From contig MLHP01000010.1 in the NCBI GenBank assembly GCA_001999425.1, positions 1-64,000 on the forward strand: 64,000 bases of DNA, given 5' to 3'. This document shows, one piece after another, positions 28,354 through 37,953 of this stretch (its first letter is position 1; each line of letters opens with the position of its first letter). This DNA is from Rodentibacter genomosp. 2 (lineage in GTDB: Bacteria; Pseudomonadota; Gammaproteobacteria; Enterobacterales; Pasteurellaceae). Below the pieces are notes generated by a model. The model was not told where the DNA came from and ran no database searches. It worked only from the letters and a program-made list of their open reading frames with translations. Both the position numbers and the translations under genes were made by a program.

Positions 28354-30117
28354 TTATTTCCAATTTTCACGCTTTGCTTTTTGTAGTTTCGCATAGGCGT
28401 TTAATAAGGCTTGATGTTCTGTGAAATTTTTCAACATCTCATCACTTGCCGGTAAATTATAGAAAGGATTGCCTTTTTCTGCCGTAGCTGCCCAAGCGTA
28501 TTGCACGGCATCTTTGCCGTACATTTTTTCAAGTGCGGCGCGATACTGCATTGGAGCACGATTTTCGTCCAAATGGAGTTCAATAATACTAATTAATGCT
28601 CGGTAATAATTGGTACGCTCCGCTGTGAAAACAGAGGTATTCATATTTAACGTCCAATTTGCCCAATCCAATGCTTGTTCTAACTCACCTAAAGCTAAAT
28701 GCAGCATTGATTTTAGCTCACCAACCCGTAATGTTGTCCAGCCGCTGGTTTTAGGGGCAACAATACCAATAAATTCACGTACGCGGGTTGCGTCATCAAT
28801 ATTTTGCGTATCCAATTCTTGCAATAATTCTTGGTAAGTTGCCGAATCATGATGCCAGTTCGGTAAATCAAGCAGAATTTCTCGCCAATCCATTCCCATA
28901 TTGTTATTGGCATAGATTAAATCATCTGCCGGATAAATATCCGACATGCCCGGTACGATAATACGGCAAGCATACACACCCAAATGGCTGTAATCCATAA
29001 TATAAACTTCTTTGTTTTCCGAACGGAAAATTGCCATGAGATTATTGTATTCTTCTTGCGTTGTACCGGAGAAATCCCAATCGACAAATACATAATCAGG
29101 CGTTTGCTTGAACAGATCCCATGAGATCAAACCGCTAGAGTCAATAAAATGAGTTTCTAAATTAGCGTGTTCGGCAACATCTTCATTATTGAAAGAAGGT
29201 GGGGCGAATACATCCAGATCTTTCAAACTACGACCTTGTAGAAGCTCTGTCACCGTACGTTCTAATGCCACTTGGAAATTAGGATGAGCGCCAAAAGAAG
29301 CAAAGCACGTTCCATTATTTGGGTTCAATAATACCACGCAAATAACCGGATATTTCCCACCTAAGGACGCATCAAAGGCATAAATTGGGAAACCTTCTTC
29401 TTCCAATTTGGCGATAGAGGCTTGAATGGAAGGGTAGCGATCCATCACTTCTTTTGGAATTTCTGGTAAGCTAATGGCTTCCGCAATAATTTTATTTTTG
29501 ACATGGCGTTCAAAAACTTCTGATAAGCCTTGCACGCGCGATTCAAATTTAGTGTTGCCCGCCGACATTCCGTTAGACACATAAAGATTAGCGATAATAC
29601 TTTGCGGAATATAGACGGTTTGTTCATCGGATTGGCGAACATAAGGCATCGCTACAATGCCGCGATCATAATTGCTCGATTGTAAATCCACGAGCAACTC
29701 CGGTGTGAGTTCGCCGTCCGGATCAAAATAGTTGAGCAAATTGTCGTCTAAAATCCCTGTCGGTAACGTGGTTTCCTCTTCAATCGGAAACCATTTTTCA
29801 CTGGGATAATGAACGAAATCACCGTTTGCAATTTCTTGTCCTAAATAGAAATCCGCAAAGAAATAGTTGGTGGAAAGACGCTCGAAATATTCACCTAATG
29901 CGGAGGCAAACGCTGCTTTTTTGCTTGCCCCTTTGCCGTTCGAGAAACATTGTGGACAATCTTTATCACGAATATGTACTGACCACACATTCGGTACGGG
30001 GTTTAACCAAGAGGCCTCTTCAATATTAAAACCCAGATTGGTTAATTTTTGTTGGAATTTGCCAATACTGTCTTCAAGTGCTGCATCTTTGCCGGGGATA
30101 AAGGTTTGTTCGGTCAT
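28354..30117 (-). CDS. ycaO: YcaO, ribosomal protein S12 methylthiotransferase accessory factor
   Basis: Homologue of E. coli YcaO (586 residues; here 587). It starts MTEQTFIPGKDAALEDSIGK and contains NGKGASKKAAFASALGEYFERL, the ATP/Mg-binding signature of YcaO enzymes, followed by a C-terminal TPR-like helical domain. E. coli YcaO enhances beta-methylthiolation of S12 Asp88 by RimO; the chemistry is not settled. The start is at 30117; an earlier in-frame Met at 30180 lacks family similarity and includes an uptake signal in the non-coding leader. Confidence 0.93.
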   Translation of the reverse strand: MTEQTFIPGKDAALEDSIGKFQQKLTNLGFNIEEASWLNPVPNVWSVHIRDKDCPQCFSNGKGASKKAAFASALGEYFERLSTNYFFADFYLGQEIANGDFVHYPSEKWFPIEEETTLPTGILDDNLLNYFDPDGELTPELLVDLQSSNYDRGIVAMPYVRQSDEQTVYIPQSIIANLYVSNGMSAGNTKFESRVQGLSEVFERHVKNKIIAEAISLPEIPKEVMDRYPSIQASIAKLEEEGFPIYAFDASLGGKYPVICVVLLNPNNGTCFASFGAHPNFQVALERTVTELLQGRSLKDLDVFAPPSFNNEDVAEHANLETHFIDSSGLISWDLFKQTPDYVFVDWDFSGTTQEEYNNLMAIFRSENKEVYIMDYSHLGVYACRIIVPGMSDIYPADDLIYANNNMGMDWREILLDLPNWHHDSATYQELLQELDTQNIDDATRVREFIGIVAPKTSGWTTLRVGELKSMLHLALGELEQALDWANWTLNMNTSVFTAERTNYYRALISIIELHLDENRAPMQYRAALEKMYGKDAVQYAWAATAEKGNPFYNLPASDEMLKNFTEHQALLNAYAKLQKAKRENWK

Positions 30118-30209
30118 TTTTGTTCCTAAATTCAAGAAAAAAGTGCGGTGAATAATAGGGGAGTTTTGCAAAGGGAGCAAGGATTGATTTTAACTTTATA
30201 AGGAATTTT

Positions 30210-30938
30210 CTACTTGTTATCGGGCGAAATTCGACAAGATGTGATGTCTTCTTGAAAGGCTTCGGACGGTTGTAAAAACGCAGGGATTTTCGACTGCACT
30301 TTTTCGCTATTCAGTGTTAATGGATAGGTTCGTTTTCGTGCCACAATCAGGGTTAAAGGTGAAAACCACGTGGTATTGTTATGCTTAATGGCAAGATTTT
30401 TATGTTCTATAATTTCAAAATGCAGTAACTCTAACCAGTCAATAATGCGCCAAGTGGGATATTGACGGAAAGGAAAATCACCCAGTTTTTGCTTGAAAAT
30501 CAGTGGGCTGAGGGGATTAAACAAAGAGAGAAATAACCAGCCGTCATCAGCCAAAATGCGATGGGCTTCCCGTAAAATTTGATGGGGATCGTGGGAAAAA
30601 TTGAGTGTGTTTGCAAGAAAACAGGCATTGATTTCTTGTTGCATCAGAGGTAACTCGGTGGGGGTTGCTTGAATTAAGCTTTTGTTAGGCGATAAAAGTG
30701 CGGTTAAATTTTGAGAAATTTTTTCATTGATAAGAATTTGGTGATGTGTCGGTATTTCAAGGGGGATTTCTGCACTTAATGCACCAATTTTAGCGATCTG
30801 GTAGCCCAAAATTTTTGATAACCAAGGGGCAAATGCATGCTTTAATGCGTTACAATAGGCTTCACCTTGTGGCAGCCGTTGCCAACTTGTCGGTGATATT
30901 AAGGGGCGTTTTGCTTTTGCATGCCAATTGATGATCAT
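30210..30938 (-). CDS. SAM methyltransferase-like protein (YafS-like)
   Basis: Protein of 242 residues resembling E. coli YafS, which also neighbours gloB. Visible are LPQGEAYCNALKHAFAPWLSKILGYQIAKIG at the start and the post-motif region LANTLNFSHDPHQILREAHRILADDGWLFLSLFNPLSP, which fits class I methyltransferases. The glycine-rich SAM loop is not evident, so activity is doubtful from sequence alone. The start lies 21 bases from the divergent gloB start, so the two promoters must overlap. Confidence 0.8.
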   Translation of the reverse strand: MIINWHAKAKRPLISPTSWQRLPQGEAYCNALKHAFAPWLSKILGYQIAKIGALSAEIPLEIPTHHQILINEKISQNLTALLSPNKSLIQATPTELPLMQQEINACFLANTLNFSHDPHQILREAHRILADDGWLFLSLFNPLSPLIFKQKLGDFPFRQYPTWRIIDWLELLHFEIIEHKNLAIKHNNTTWFSPLTLIVARKRTYPLTLNSEKVQSKIPAFLQPSEAFQEDITSCRISPDNK

Positions 30939-30959
30939 AAATAAATTTAGTGAGGAATT

Positions 30960-31661
30960 ATGTTAATTGCGCTAGCGGCGTTGAATGACAATTATATTTG
31001 GCTTTATCAACGTGAAAATTTACCGATTATTATTGTCGATTTACCGGAAACGGACAAGCTCTTTTCGTGGATTGAACAACATCATTTTCCGATTGAAGCG
31101 GTTTTATTGACCCATGAGCATGATGATCACACACAAGGTGTAGCTGATTTCAAACGGCGTTATCCGAACGTACCGATTTATGGTTCGCAAGAATGTGCGA
31201 AAAAAGGGGCAACAGAGATCATTAACGAAGGGGAAATTATTACGCCGAATTATCGTATTCAAGTTATCCCAACGGGCGGACATACAGCACAGCACGTGAG
31301 TTTTGTGGTGGACAATCATCTGTTTTGCGGTGATGCCTTATTTTCTGCCGGTTGTGGGCGTGTTTTTACTGGTAATTACACCCAAATGTTTGAGGGTTTG
31401 TCACGCCTAAAAACATTGTCTGATGAAACCGTTGTTTGCCCGGCTCATGAATATACGTTGAGTAATTTAGCTTTTGCAGAAACGGTTATCGCAGATAAAA
31501 GTGCGGTTAAAAATTACCGAACTTTTGTGGAAAAACTTCGTTCGGAAGGAAAACCGAGTTTACCCACAACATTAGGATTGGAAAAATCCATTAATCCTTT
31601 TTTACAAGCGACAACGCTAGAAGATTTCACTGTTTTACGAAAAGCAAAAGATGTCTTCTAA
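30960..31661 (+). CDS. gloB: Hydroxyacylglutathione hydrolase (glyoxalase II)
   Basis: Cytoplasmic binuclear metal enzyme that hydrolyses S-lactoylglutathione to D-lactate and glutathione, completing methylglyoxal detoxification. The metallo-beta-lactamase motif THEHDDH is at residues 51-57 (H52, H54, D56, H57). Further ligands lie in [12 protein letters not shown] and [10 protein letters not shown]. The 233-residue length is slightly shorter than E. coli's 251. Ribosome site GAGGAA. An uptake signal lies within the coding sequence. Confidence 0.96.
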   Translation: MLIALAALNDNYIWLYQRENLPIIIVDLPETDKLFSWIEQHHFPIEAVLLTHEHDDHTQGVADFKRRYPNVPIYGSQECAKKGATEIINEGEIITPNYRIQVIPTGGHTAQHVSFVVDNHLFCGDALFSAGCGRVFTGNYTQMFEGLSRLKTLSDETVVCPAHEYTLSNLAFAETVIADKSAVKNYRTFVEKLRSEGKPSLPTTLGLEKSINPFLQATTLEDFTVLRKAKDVF

Positions 31662-31794
31662 CTCTTTTGTGTTATTCTTGATGGTTTGTCATTTGTTGAT
31701 TTGCTCAATGTTGCACAATTCATTAGAATAGCGCATTAATTTTTTATTGAGTATTTTGCCGTACGTTGAAAATACGGTGATTTCTAAATGTATT

Positions 31795-33117
31795 ATGACC
31801 CTTCTTGTTCTTGGCATTAATCATAAAACCGCTTCAGTTTCGGTGCGTGAGAAAGTTGCTTTTTCCGATGAAAAGCGACATCTTGCCTTACAACAAATTC
31901 AGCAACAAAATCTTGCCGAAGGGGCTGTGATTCTTTCTACCTGTAATCGCACTGAAGTCTATTTGCATCATCGCCAAATTTCACCGCAAGAGTGTGATAA
32001 ATGGAAGCAAAATGTAGAAAATTGGTTTGCAGATATTCATCAACTTTCTTTGGCGGAACTTTCCCCGAGTATTTATACCCATCAAAACCAACACGCTGCC
32101 AATCATCTTATGCGGGTGGCTTGTGGCTTGGATTCGTTAATTTTAGGCGAGCCGCAAATTTTGGGGCAGGTTAAGCAAGCTTTTCAAATTACGGAAGCCT
32201 ATTATCAACAGTCTAAAGTTGCGCTCTCAAGTGAATTTTCCCGCTTGTTTCAAAAAACCTTTTCTACGGCAAAACGGGTGCGTACAGAAACTAATATCGG
32301 TGAAAGTGCCGTATCGGTGGCGTATGCCGCTTGTAGTTTAGCCCGCCAAATTTTTGAATCCTTGCATAGTGTGAATATTTTGTTGGTCGGGGCAGGGGAA
32401 ACCATTGAATTGGTGAGCCGACATTTGTTACGCCATGGTGTGAAAAGACTGATGATTGCAAATCGTACCGTGGCAAAAGCGGAGTTGCTCGTAGAAAAAT
32501 TGGCAAGCAATATTCCCATTGATGTTTTTTCTCTTGATCAATTACAAGAAGCGTTAGAACAAGCGGATATTGTGATTAGCTCAACGGGGAGTCCAACTAT
32601 ACTTATCAGCCAAGACATGGTGGGGCTTGCTCAGAAGAAACGACATTATTCTCCAATGTTGTTAGTCGATATTGCGGTTCCGCGCGACATTGATGAAACT
32701 GTCGCCAAATTGGATAGTGTTTATCATTATACGGTGGATGATTTGCAGGATATTATTCAGCGTAATTTGAGCCAGCGGGAGCAGGCCTCACAACTAGCGG
32801 AAGGGATTATCGCTCAGGAATGCGAAGATTTTTTTGAATGGTTGAAAGTACGTCAATTTTCCAATCTGATTAAGCATTATCGTGAAGATGCGGAGCAGAT
32901 GCGCCAAGATTTATTGGAAAAAGCCTTACAACATTTACAACAGGGCGATAATGCAGAAGCCGTGTTGCAGGAATTAAGTTATAAATTAATGAATAAACTT
33001 ATTCATGCACCTACGCAAACCATGCAATCTATGATGAAAGCAGGCAATGCGGAGGGGTTACATTTATTCTCTAATACACTTAATCTTTCACATCCTCTCG
33101 ATGAAAAAAATAGTTAA
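31795..33117 (+). CDS. hemA: Glutamyl-tRNA reductase
   Basis: Reduces glutamyl-tRNA to glutamate-1-semialdehyde with NADPH, the first committed step of C5 haem synthesis. It has 440 residues. The catalytic Cys is C50 in [25 protein letters not shown] and the Rossmann segment [17 protein letters not shown] follow, with a helical dimerisation domain at the C-terminus. I place the start at the ATG at 31795 ([15 protein letters not shown]), the universal HemA N-terminus. The next gene starts inside its 3' end. Confidence 0.96.
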   Translation: MTLLVLGINHKTASVSVREKVAFSDEKRHLALQQIQQQNLAEGAVILSTCNRTEVYLHHRQISPQECDKWKQNVENWFADIHQLSLAELSPSIYTHQNQHAANHLMRVACGLDSLILGEPQILGQVKQAFQITEAYYQQSKVALSSEFSRLFQKTFSTAKRVRTETNIGESAVSVAYAACSLARQIFESLHSVNILLVGAGETIELVSRHLLRHGVKRLMIANRTVAKAELLVEKLASNIPIDVFSLDQLQEALEQADIVISSTGSPTILISQDMVGLAQKKRHYSPMLLVDIAVPRDIDETVAKLDSVYHYTVDDLQDIIQRNLSQREQASQLAEGIIAQECEDFFEWLKVRQFSNLIKHYREDAEQMRQDLLEKALQHLQQGDNAEAVLQELSYKLMNKLIHAPTQTMQSMMKAGNAEGLHLFSNTLNLSHPLDEKNS

Positions 33118-33832
33118 ATTTTTGACCGCACTTTGTGGCTTTCTCGCATTACCTACGATGGCGGAATATCGAACTTTTACTGATGCGAATATTACCTATG
33201 GTATTTTTCACGCCAAACCGGAAGAAGTGCGCTTACATTGGCGGGATAGCGAAGGTCAAAACTACCATTCCCTTACTAATCTGAAACGTACCTTACAAAA
33301 AAATTACCAAATCAAAATGCTCATGAATGCCGGTATTTATAGCAAAAATAATACGCCGGCAGGGTTATGGATTGAAAATGGTCAAGAATTAAACCCGTTG
33401 AATAAGAAGAGAGGGAAGGGAAATTTTCATGTTCAGCCTAATGGCGTATTTGCTTTAGTGGGTAAGATGCCTTACATTCTTACGACGAATGCCTATCAAA
33501 AAAAGCGATTAAAACCGACATTTGCCATGCAATCCGGACCTATGTTGCTCATTGAAGGAAAGATAAATCGTCAATTTAGAGCCGACTTGGAAAGTTACCA
33601 TAAACGTAACGCTGTATGCTTGGATAAGCAAAACCGACTGTTTTTTATTTTAACGACATCAGGAAAACCGAATCTTTATACATTCAGTCAGGGATTACAA
33701 AAAATAGGTTGTTATCAAGCGCTGTATTTAGACGGCACAATTTCTGACTGGTATATTCCCAATATGTTTAATAGTTTTCACTGGCATCATTTTGTCGGAA
33801 TGATCTCAGTGACTGAAATGGATAAAAAATAA
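33101..33832 (+). CDS. YigE-like phosphodiester glycosidase-domain protein
   Basis: Exported protein of 243 residues: signal peptide 1 to about 21 ([16 protein letters not shown]), then a NAGPA/DUF2233-type domain with [37 protein letters not shown] and [12 protein letters not shown], close to E. coli YigE. Relatives act as phosphodiester glycosidases, but no substrate is known for this branch. The start at 33101 overlaps the hemA stop by 17 bases, so it is translationally coupled to hemA. An uptake signal sits in the signal-peptide codons. Confidence 0.85.
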   Translation: MKKIVKFLTALCGFLALPTMAEYRTFTDANITYGIFHAKPEEVRLHWRDSEGQNYHSLTNLKRTLQKNYQIKMLMNAGIYSKNNTPAGLWIENGQELNPLNKKRGKGNFHVQPNGVFALVGKMPYILTTNAYQKKRLKPTFAMQSGPMLLIEGKINRQFRADLESYHKRNAVCLDKQNRLFFILTTSGKPNLYTFSQGLQKIGCYQALYLDGTISDWYIPNMFNSFHWHHFVGMISVTEMDKK

Positions 33833-33952
33833 CAAAAGCGTTTTTTTTATAATCAACTAAATCTAAAAATTGGGATTTTTACAAAAAATGATTGACGAGG
33901 TAGAGGCAAATCAGCATAATACGCTCCGCAAAGCCGATATGGTTAGCAAGAT

Positions 33953-34029
33953 GGCTACATAGCTCAGTTGGTTAGAGCACAACACTCATAATGTTGGGGT
34001 CGCAAGTTCGAATCTCGCTGTAGCCACCA
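33953..34029 (+). tRNA. tRNA-Met (CAT), elongator
   Basis: A 77-base cloverleaf with acceptor stem GGCTACA/TGTAGCC, D arm AGCTCAGTTGGTTAGAGC, anticodon loop CTCATAA (CAT) and T arm with GTTCGAATC; CCA is encoded. It closely matches E. coli metT-type elongator tRNA. First of a four-tRNA cluster. Confidence 0.95.
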
Positions 34030-34030
34030 T

Positions 34031-34115
34031 GCGGGACTGGCGAAATTGGTAGACGCACCAGATTTAGGTTCTGGCGCCGAGAGGTGTGTGGGTTCAAGTC
34101 CCTCGTCCCGCACCA
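34031..34115 (+). tRNA. tRNA-Leu (TAG)
   Basis: An 85-base class II tRNA with acceptor GCGGGAC/GTCCCGC, anticodon stem CAGA/TCTG around TTTAGGT (anticodon TAG), a long variable arm and encoded CCA. It starts one base after tRNA-Met. Confidence 0.95.
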
Positions 34116-34144
34116 TTTATCGCTTTGTAAGTCAAAATAGTAGT

Positions 34145-34219
34145 TGGGGTATCGCCAAGCGGTAAGGCACCGGGTTTTGATCTCGGCATCCCTAGGTTCG
34201 AATCCTAGTACCCCAGCCA
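34145..34219 (+). tRNA. tRNA-Gln (TTG), copy 1
   Basis: A 75-base tRNA with acceptor TGGGGTA/TACCCCA, anticodon TTG in the loop TTTTGAT, encoded CCA. It follows tRNA-Leu after 29 bases. Confidence 0.95.
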
Positions 34220-34264
34220 TGCTATCCTAATTTTCTATATTCTTCGCAAAAAGAATTTCTCTGT

Positions 34265-34339
34265 TGGGGTATCGCCAAGCGGTAAGGCACCGGGTTTTGA
34301 TCTCGGCATTCCTAGGTTCGAATCCTAGTACCCCAGCCA
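34265..34339 (+). tRNA. tRNA-Gln (TTG), copy 2
   Basis: Identical to the preceding tRNA-Gln except for one base in the variable region (GCATTCC instead of GCATCCC). The 45-base spacer before it is AT-rich. Last tRNA of the cluster. Confidence 0.95.
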
Positions 34340-34531
34340 TCTTTATTTTGAATGTTTCACTTTAAATTTAGTCTTTTATTCGTTCTACTAAAATAAAGAT
34401 GAGATCAAAATTATTCACAAACTCGCTTACTCACCAAAGCCAACGCTCAAAAAACGTTGTTTTTTATGACCGCACTTTTTATATGTTCGGTATTATGTAG
34501 CAAATGCACAAAAACAGAAATTTCAACGACA

Positions 34532-34563
34532 TGTAGGGACAACACACGCAGTGTGTCCCTACA
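34532..34563. repeat. Palindromic repeat related to the 9062-9134 element
   Basis: TGTAGGGACA and TGTCCCTACA flank a GTGT/ACAC-rich centre to make a near-perfect palindrome. It shares the ACACACGCAGTGTGTCC block with the ends of the element at 9062-9134. It lies between the tRNA cluster and the 3' end of prfC and could serve as the prfC terminator hairpin, though it has no T-tract. Confidence 0.65.
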
Positions 34564-34614
34564 AGCTAACCAAAAAGCAGATTTGTGCAACTGCTATATA
34601 ATACCCGTATTTTT

Positions 34615-36195
34615 CTAGTGTTCTCTGGTTTTGAAGAAAGCAATATCCGGATAACGTTCTTGAGCTAAATTCAAATTCACCATGGTTGGGGCGATATAAG
34701 TGAGATTATCACCTCCGTCTAGGGCTAAATTTTGCTCGTTTTTACGTTTAAATTCTTCAAATTTTTTGGCATCGTTACATTCCACCCAACGGGCGGTTGC
34801 TACGTTTACATTTTCGTAAATGGCTTCTACGTTGTATTCTGTTTTCAGGCGGGAAACCACCACATCAAACTGTAACACCCCCACAGCGCCTACAATTAAA
34901 TCATTATTGATTAGCGGACGGAATACCTGCACCGCACCTTCTTCGGAAAGTTGAACTAAACCTTTTAACAACTGCTTTTGTTTGAGGGGATCTTTCAAAC
35001 GAATCCGGCGGAATAATTCAGGGGCGAAATTTGGAATACCCGTGAATTTTAAATTTTCACCTTGAGTGAAGGTATCGCCAATTTGGATCGTACCATGGTT
35101 ATGTAAGCCGATAATATCGCCGGCATAGGCTTCTTCTGCGTGCGAGCGATCCCCAGCCATAAAGGTTAAGGCATCAGAAATTACCACATCTTTACCGATA
35201 CGGACATGTTTAAGTTTCATGCCTTTTTCATACTTACCGGAAACCACACGCATAAAGGCGACGCGATCTCGGTGTTTTGGATCCATATTCGCTTGGATTT
35301 TGAACACGAAACCGCTAAATTTTTCTTCTGAGCTTTCCACTGTACGGGTGTCTGCTTGACGTGCTTGTGGTTTTGGTGCCCATTCCGTTAAGCCATCAAG
35401 GAAATGATCCACACCGAAATTACCCAGTGCAGTACCAAAAAAGACAGGGGTTAATTCACCTTTGATAAAGGCATTATATTCAAACTCATTGCTTGCCCCT
35501 TGCACTAATTCTAATTCATCACGCAACTGTTGGGCTAAATCATCGCCAACTGCCGCATCTAGTTCTGAATTATTCAATCCTTTCACAATACGAATTTCTT
35601 GAATGGTTGAACCTTGCCCAGATTGATATAAATAGGTTTCGTCTTTGGTGAGGTGATAGACACCTTTAAATAATTTCCCGCAGCCGATTGGCCAAGTGAT
35701 TGGGGCGCAACGAATTTGCAGGACATTTTCCACTTCGTCCAGTAATTCCATTGGGTCACGAATATCACGGTCAAGTTTATTCATAAACGTGATAATCGGC
35801 GTATCACGCAGGCGGGTGACTTCCATTAATTTAATCGTGCGTTCTTCAACCCCTTTTGCGGAGTCAATCACCATAAGGCAACTATCCACCGCTGTTAAAG
35901 TGCGGTAAGTATCTTCAGAGAAATCTTCGTGCCCAGGCGTATCAAGCAAATTCACCAAGCAATCGTTATAGGGAAATTGCATCACGGAAGTGGTAATCGA
36001 AATTCCACGTTGCTTTTCCATTTCCATCCAGTCGGATTTTGCGTGTGCCGATGAGCCTTTACCCTTTACCGAACCGGCAGTTTGAATCGCATTACCGTAT
36101 AAAAGCACTTTTTCGGTGATAGTGGTTTTACCCGCATCGGGGTGGGAAATAATCGCAAACGTTCTGCGTTTATTCACTTCTTGAGGATAAGTCAT
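34615..36195 (-). CDS. prfC: Peptide chain release factor 3
   Basis: Ribosome-bound GTPase that ejects RF1 and RF2 after termination. It is 526 residues (E. coli 529), with P-loop [12 protein letters not shown], switch [18 protein letters not shown] and NKLDRD at the G domain, then domains II and III. It stands alone on the minus strand between the tRNA cluster and the curli-like locus. One uptake signal lies inside the gene near 35897. Ribosome site AGAGAAG. Confidence 0.97.
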   Translation of the reverse strand: MTYPQEVNKRRTFAIISHPDAGKTTITEKVLLYGNAIQTAGSVKGKGSSAHAKSDWMEMEKQRGISITTSVMQFPYNDCLVNLLDTPGHEDFSEDTYRTLTAVDSCLMVIDSAKGVEERTIKLMEVTRLRDTPIITFMNKLDRDIRDPMELLDEVENVLQIRCAPITWPIGCGKLFKGVYHLTKDETYLYQSGQGSTIQEIRIVKGLNNSELDAAVGDDLAQQLRDELELVQGASNEFEYNAFIKGELTPVFFGTALGNFGVDHFLDGLTEWAPKPQARQADTRTVESSEEKFSGFVFKIQANMDPKHRDRVAFMRVVSGKYEKGMKLKHVRIGKDVVISDALTFMAGDRSHAEEAYAGDIIGLHNHGTIQIGDTFTQGENLKFTGIPNFAPELFRRIRLKDPLKQKQLLKGLVQLSEEGAVQVFRPLINNDLIVGAVGVLQFDVVVSRLKTEYNVEAIYENVNVATARWVECNDAKKFEEFKRKNEQNLALDGGDNLTYIAPTMVNLNLAQERYPDIAFFKTREH

Positions 36196-36680
36196 GATCT
36201 TCTCTTGTTCGTTAAAAAATGTTCGTTATTTTCGCTGATTTTAAGATTTTGCTCAAATTAAATATATAAATAAACAGCGTTATCTAACAGTATAAATAGA
36301 AAAGTTGTTCGTTATTTAATCGTTTCGTTTTCAAATATGTGCAAAAGATGAATTTATTGATTGTTTCTATCTATTTATTATTTTTTATAGATTATTAAAA
36401 CCTTTCAAAATTTGAGGATAGTTATCAATCATGATAGTTGATAGGAGGTGATTCATTAAAATAACTTTATGATTATTTAGGTAATTAACTTGAATTTAAC
36501 GGTATTTTAACGAATCAAGACAGCTTAATATTATTATAGTTCAAAAATAATTGGTCTGATGAGTTTTAAATACTTCCCTATGTTAAAGTGATAAATTAAT
36601 AATCACTAACCTAATTTTTTCAATATTAAATCAAATAATGTTTTCTACTGATAAGTTAATAAGAAGTTTAGAGGTGAAAA
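36196..36680. promoter_or_regulatory. Long leader of the curli-like locus
   Basis: A 485-base, very AT-rich interval between the divergent prfC and the first fibre-like gene. It contains an imperfect palindrome, TATCAATCATGATAGTTGATA (36423-36443), whose outer six bases on each side pair perfectly, and several possible -10 elements upstream of 36640. No coding remnant or uptake signal is seen. Its length suggests complex regulation of the locus; this is inference. Confidence 0.4.
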
Positions 36681-37067
36681 ATGAAAAAACAAATTTTTTG
36701 TTTTAAACAAATGTTGCTTGTTTCATTAAGTATGCTTTCTGTATCTGTATTTGTTTATGCAGGAAGTACACAAAATGTGACGGTTAAAGGAAGCATTGAT
36801 AATTCATCTTCCGGCAGTGGTAAAGCAATGATGAATATTGGTTCTGCTGTAGGGAAAAGCATTGGCAATAATAATCAAACGGTTATTGTTAATGGTGCTT
36901 TAGTAAATAAAGCTTCAGGAAATGGAAAGGCCAGTATTAATATTGGTTCATCAGTAAATGATGGTGGAAATAATAATCAGTCTGTAAGTATCGGTGGTTC
37001 AATTGTAAATTCAGCTTCGGGTGGTAAATCTGAAGTTAATATAGGATCTGTAGTTAAAGAAAATTAA
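36681..37067 (+). CDS. Small secreted repeat protein, fibre-subunit-like (A)
   Basis: Protein of 128 residues with a Sec signal peptide (1-27, ending VYA). The mature part is three 34-35-residue repeats beginning near residues 30, 63 and 97, each with Q-x-V-x-(V/I)-x-G-x-(I/L)-x-N-x-(A/S)-S-G and ending in N-I-G-S. The Asn/Gln/Gly/Ser composition and regular spacing resemble curlin-type beta-arcade subunits, although the exact curlin repeat is not present. First gene of the CsgG-containing cluster, ribosome site GAGGTG. I propose a secreted fibre subunit; the family name is unknown to me. Confidence 0.7.
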   Translation: MKKQIFCFKQMLLVSLSMLSVSVFVYAGSTQNVTVKGSIDNSSSGSGKAMMNIGSAVGKSIGNNNQTVIVNGALVNKASGNGKASINIGSSVNDGGNNNQSVSIGGSIVNSASGGKSEVNIGSVVKEN

Positions 37068-37175
37068 TTTTTCTTTATTATGGAAATAAGTGATTATATT
37101 TAAATAATCATTAATTTTAATAAGCATAGTAACGTTGAAGTTGAATTTTTTTCAACAAAGAAAAGAGGAAAACTT

Positions 37176-37472
37176 ATGAAAAACTTAGTTAAAATTAGTG
37201 CTGCAGCAATATTCGCTGCGACTTTAACTTTATCTGCAAACGCAAAAATTACTATTGGTGGTAACAACAACCAGTCTGCAAATGTGCAAGGTGCTGTAAC
37301 CAATATGGCATTTGGTGGCAGTAAAGCAAGTCAAAATTTATCATCTAACCAAGGTAAAGTAACCATAGGTGGTAACAATAAACAATCTGTAAATATTCAA
37401 GGTGCTGTAACCAATATGGCATTTGGTGGTAGTAAAGCAACTCAAAATATGAGCTCAAACAGCAGTGAATAA
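37176..37472 (+). CDS. Small secreted repeat protein, fibre-subunit-like (B)
   Basis: Protein of 98 residues: signal peptide 1-23 (ending ANA), then two nearly identical 37-residue repeats (24-60 and 61-97) sharing GGNN(N/K)QS-x-N-(V/I)-QGAVTNMAFGGSKA. The motif is the same type as in the preceding protein (NNNQS...G...N.A..GG). The strong repetition, small size and Sec signal fit a polymerising fibre subunit. It has good ribosome site AGAGGAAA and is followed by a terminator before gene C. Confidence 0.7.
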   Translation: MKNLVKISAAAIFAATLTLSANAKITIGGNNNQSANVQGAVTNMAFGGSKASQNLSSNQGKVTIGGNNKQSVNIQGAVTNMAFGGSKATQNMSSNSSE

Positions 37473-37491
37473 TCATTAAGAAAATTGGTTA

Positions 37492-37515
37492 TTGGTTATC
37501 CGATAACCAATTTTT
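37492..37515 (+). terminator. Terminator inside the curli-like locus
   Basis: TTGGTTAT (37492-37499) and ATAACCAA (37503-37510) form an 8-bp stem with loop CCG, followed by five T's. A longer alternative stem starts at 37482. It separates the two subunit-like genes from the secretion genes and should let subunits be made in excess. Confidence 0.75.
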
Positions 37516-37554
37516 ATTATATTTTAATATTCGTAATGCTTCGGAGGTCAGATC

Positions 37555-37926
37555 ATGAAAATCACTTGTGCAGTGATGTTGTATTTTGGTTTATGTTATC
37601 TATCCATGAATGCTTTTGCCGGGAACGATGAACTTGTTCCTAGAAAGGGATTAGGTCCTTTGGATCGAGCTAAAGTTAACCAAGTCCAGGCTCAGAAATG
37701 GTCTAGAATTGGAATAGGGATGGAAATGGGCGGAGACGCTCAAGATAGCGTTTCCCAATATGGAAATTCTTCAAGTGTAGGTTCATCCAGTCTCAGTCGT
37801 ACTAGAAATTGTTCAACAAATATCGGAAACGTCACAACCCAAAAAGGTGTAAGCTCTGGTAGATATGGACCTAAAAATAATAATGTTGTCGTTGTTAAAG
37901 GCGATGTGATTAATGTTTGTAAATAA
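37555..37926 (+). CDS. Small secreted Cys-containing protein (C)
   Basis: Protein of 123 residues with a signal peptide (1-22, ending AFA). The mature part is polar. Residues 41-60 (VNQVQAQKWSRIGIGMEMGG) may form an amphipathic element, then a Ser-rich stretch. Two mature cysteines (C86 and C122) could form a disulfide. The C-terminus KNNNVVVVKGDVINVC resembles the N-N-x-V-x-V-x-G-x-(V/I)-x-N motif of the neighbouring subunits. Ribosome site GGAGG. It precedes the CsgG-like gene by 27 bases. Possibly a minor subunit, nucleator or chaperone; not recognised by family. Confidence 0.65.
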   Translation: MKITCAVMLYFGLCYLSMNAFAGNDELVPRKGLGPLDRAKVNQVQAQKWSRIGIGMEMGGDAQDSVSQYGNSSSVGSSSLSRTRNCSTNIGNVTTQKGVSSGRYGPKNNNVVVVKGDVINVCK

Positions 37927-37953
37927 TTGATAATAATAAAATTTGGATATCTA

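Noticed and set aside
33972-34220. Minus-strand open frame (GFEPRDAEIKTRC-like protein)
   Set aside because: It is the antisense of three tRNA genes, a well-known source of false proteins.
33953-34339. Possible integration site in the tRNA cluster
   Set aside because: No integrase gene, no direct repeat of a tRNA 3' end beyond the two complete tRNA-Gln genes, and normal core genes on both sides.
37176-37472. CRISPR-like direct repeats
   Set aside because: There are only two copies, in frame with a signal-peptide protein, and the repeat period is 37 codons; this is a protein repeat.
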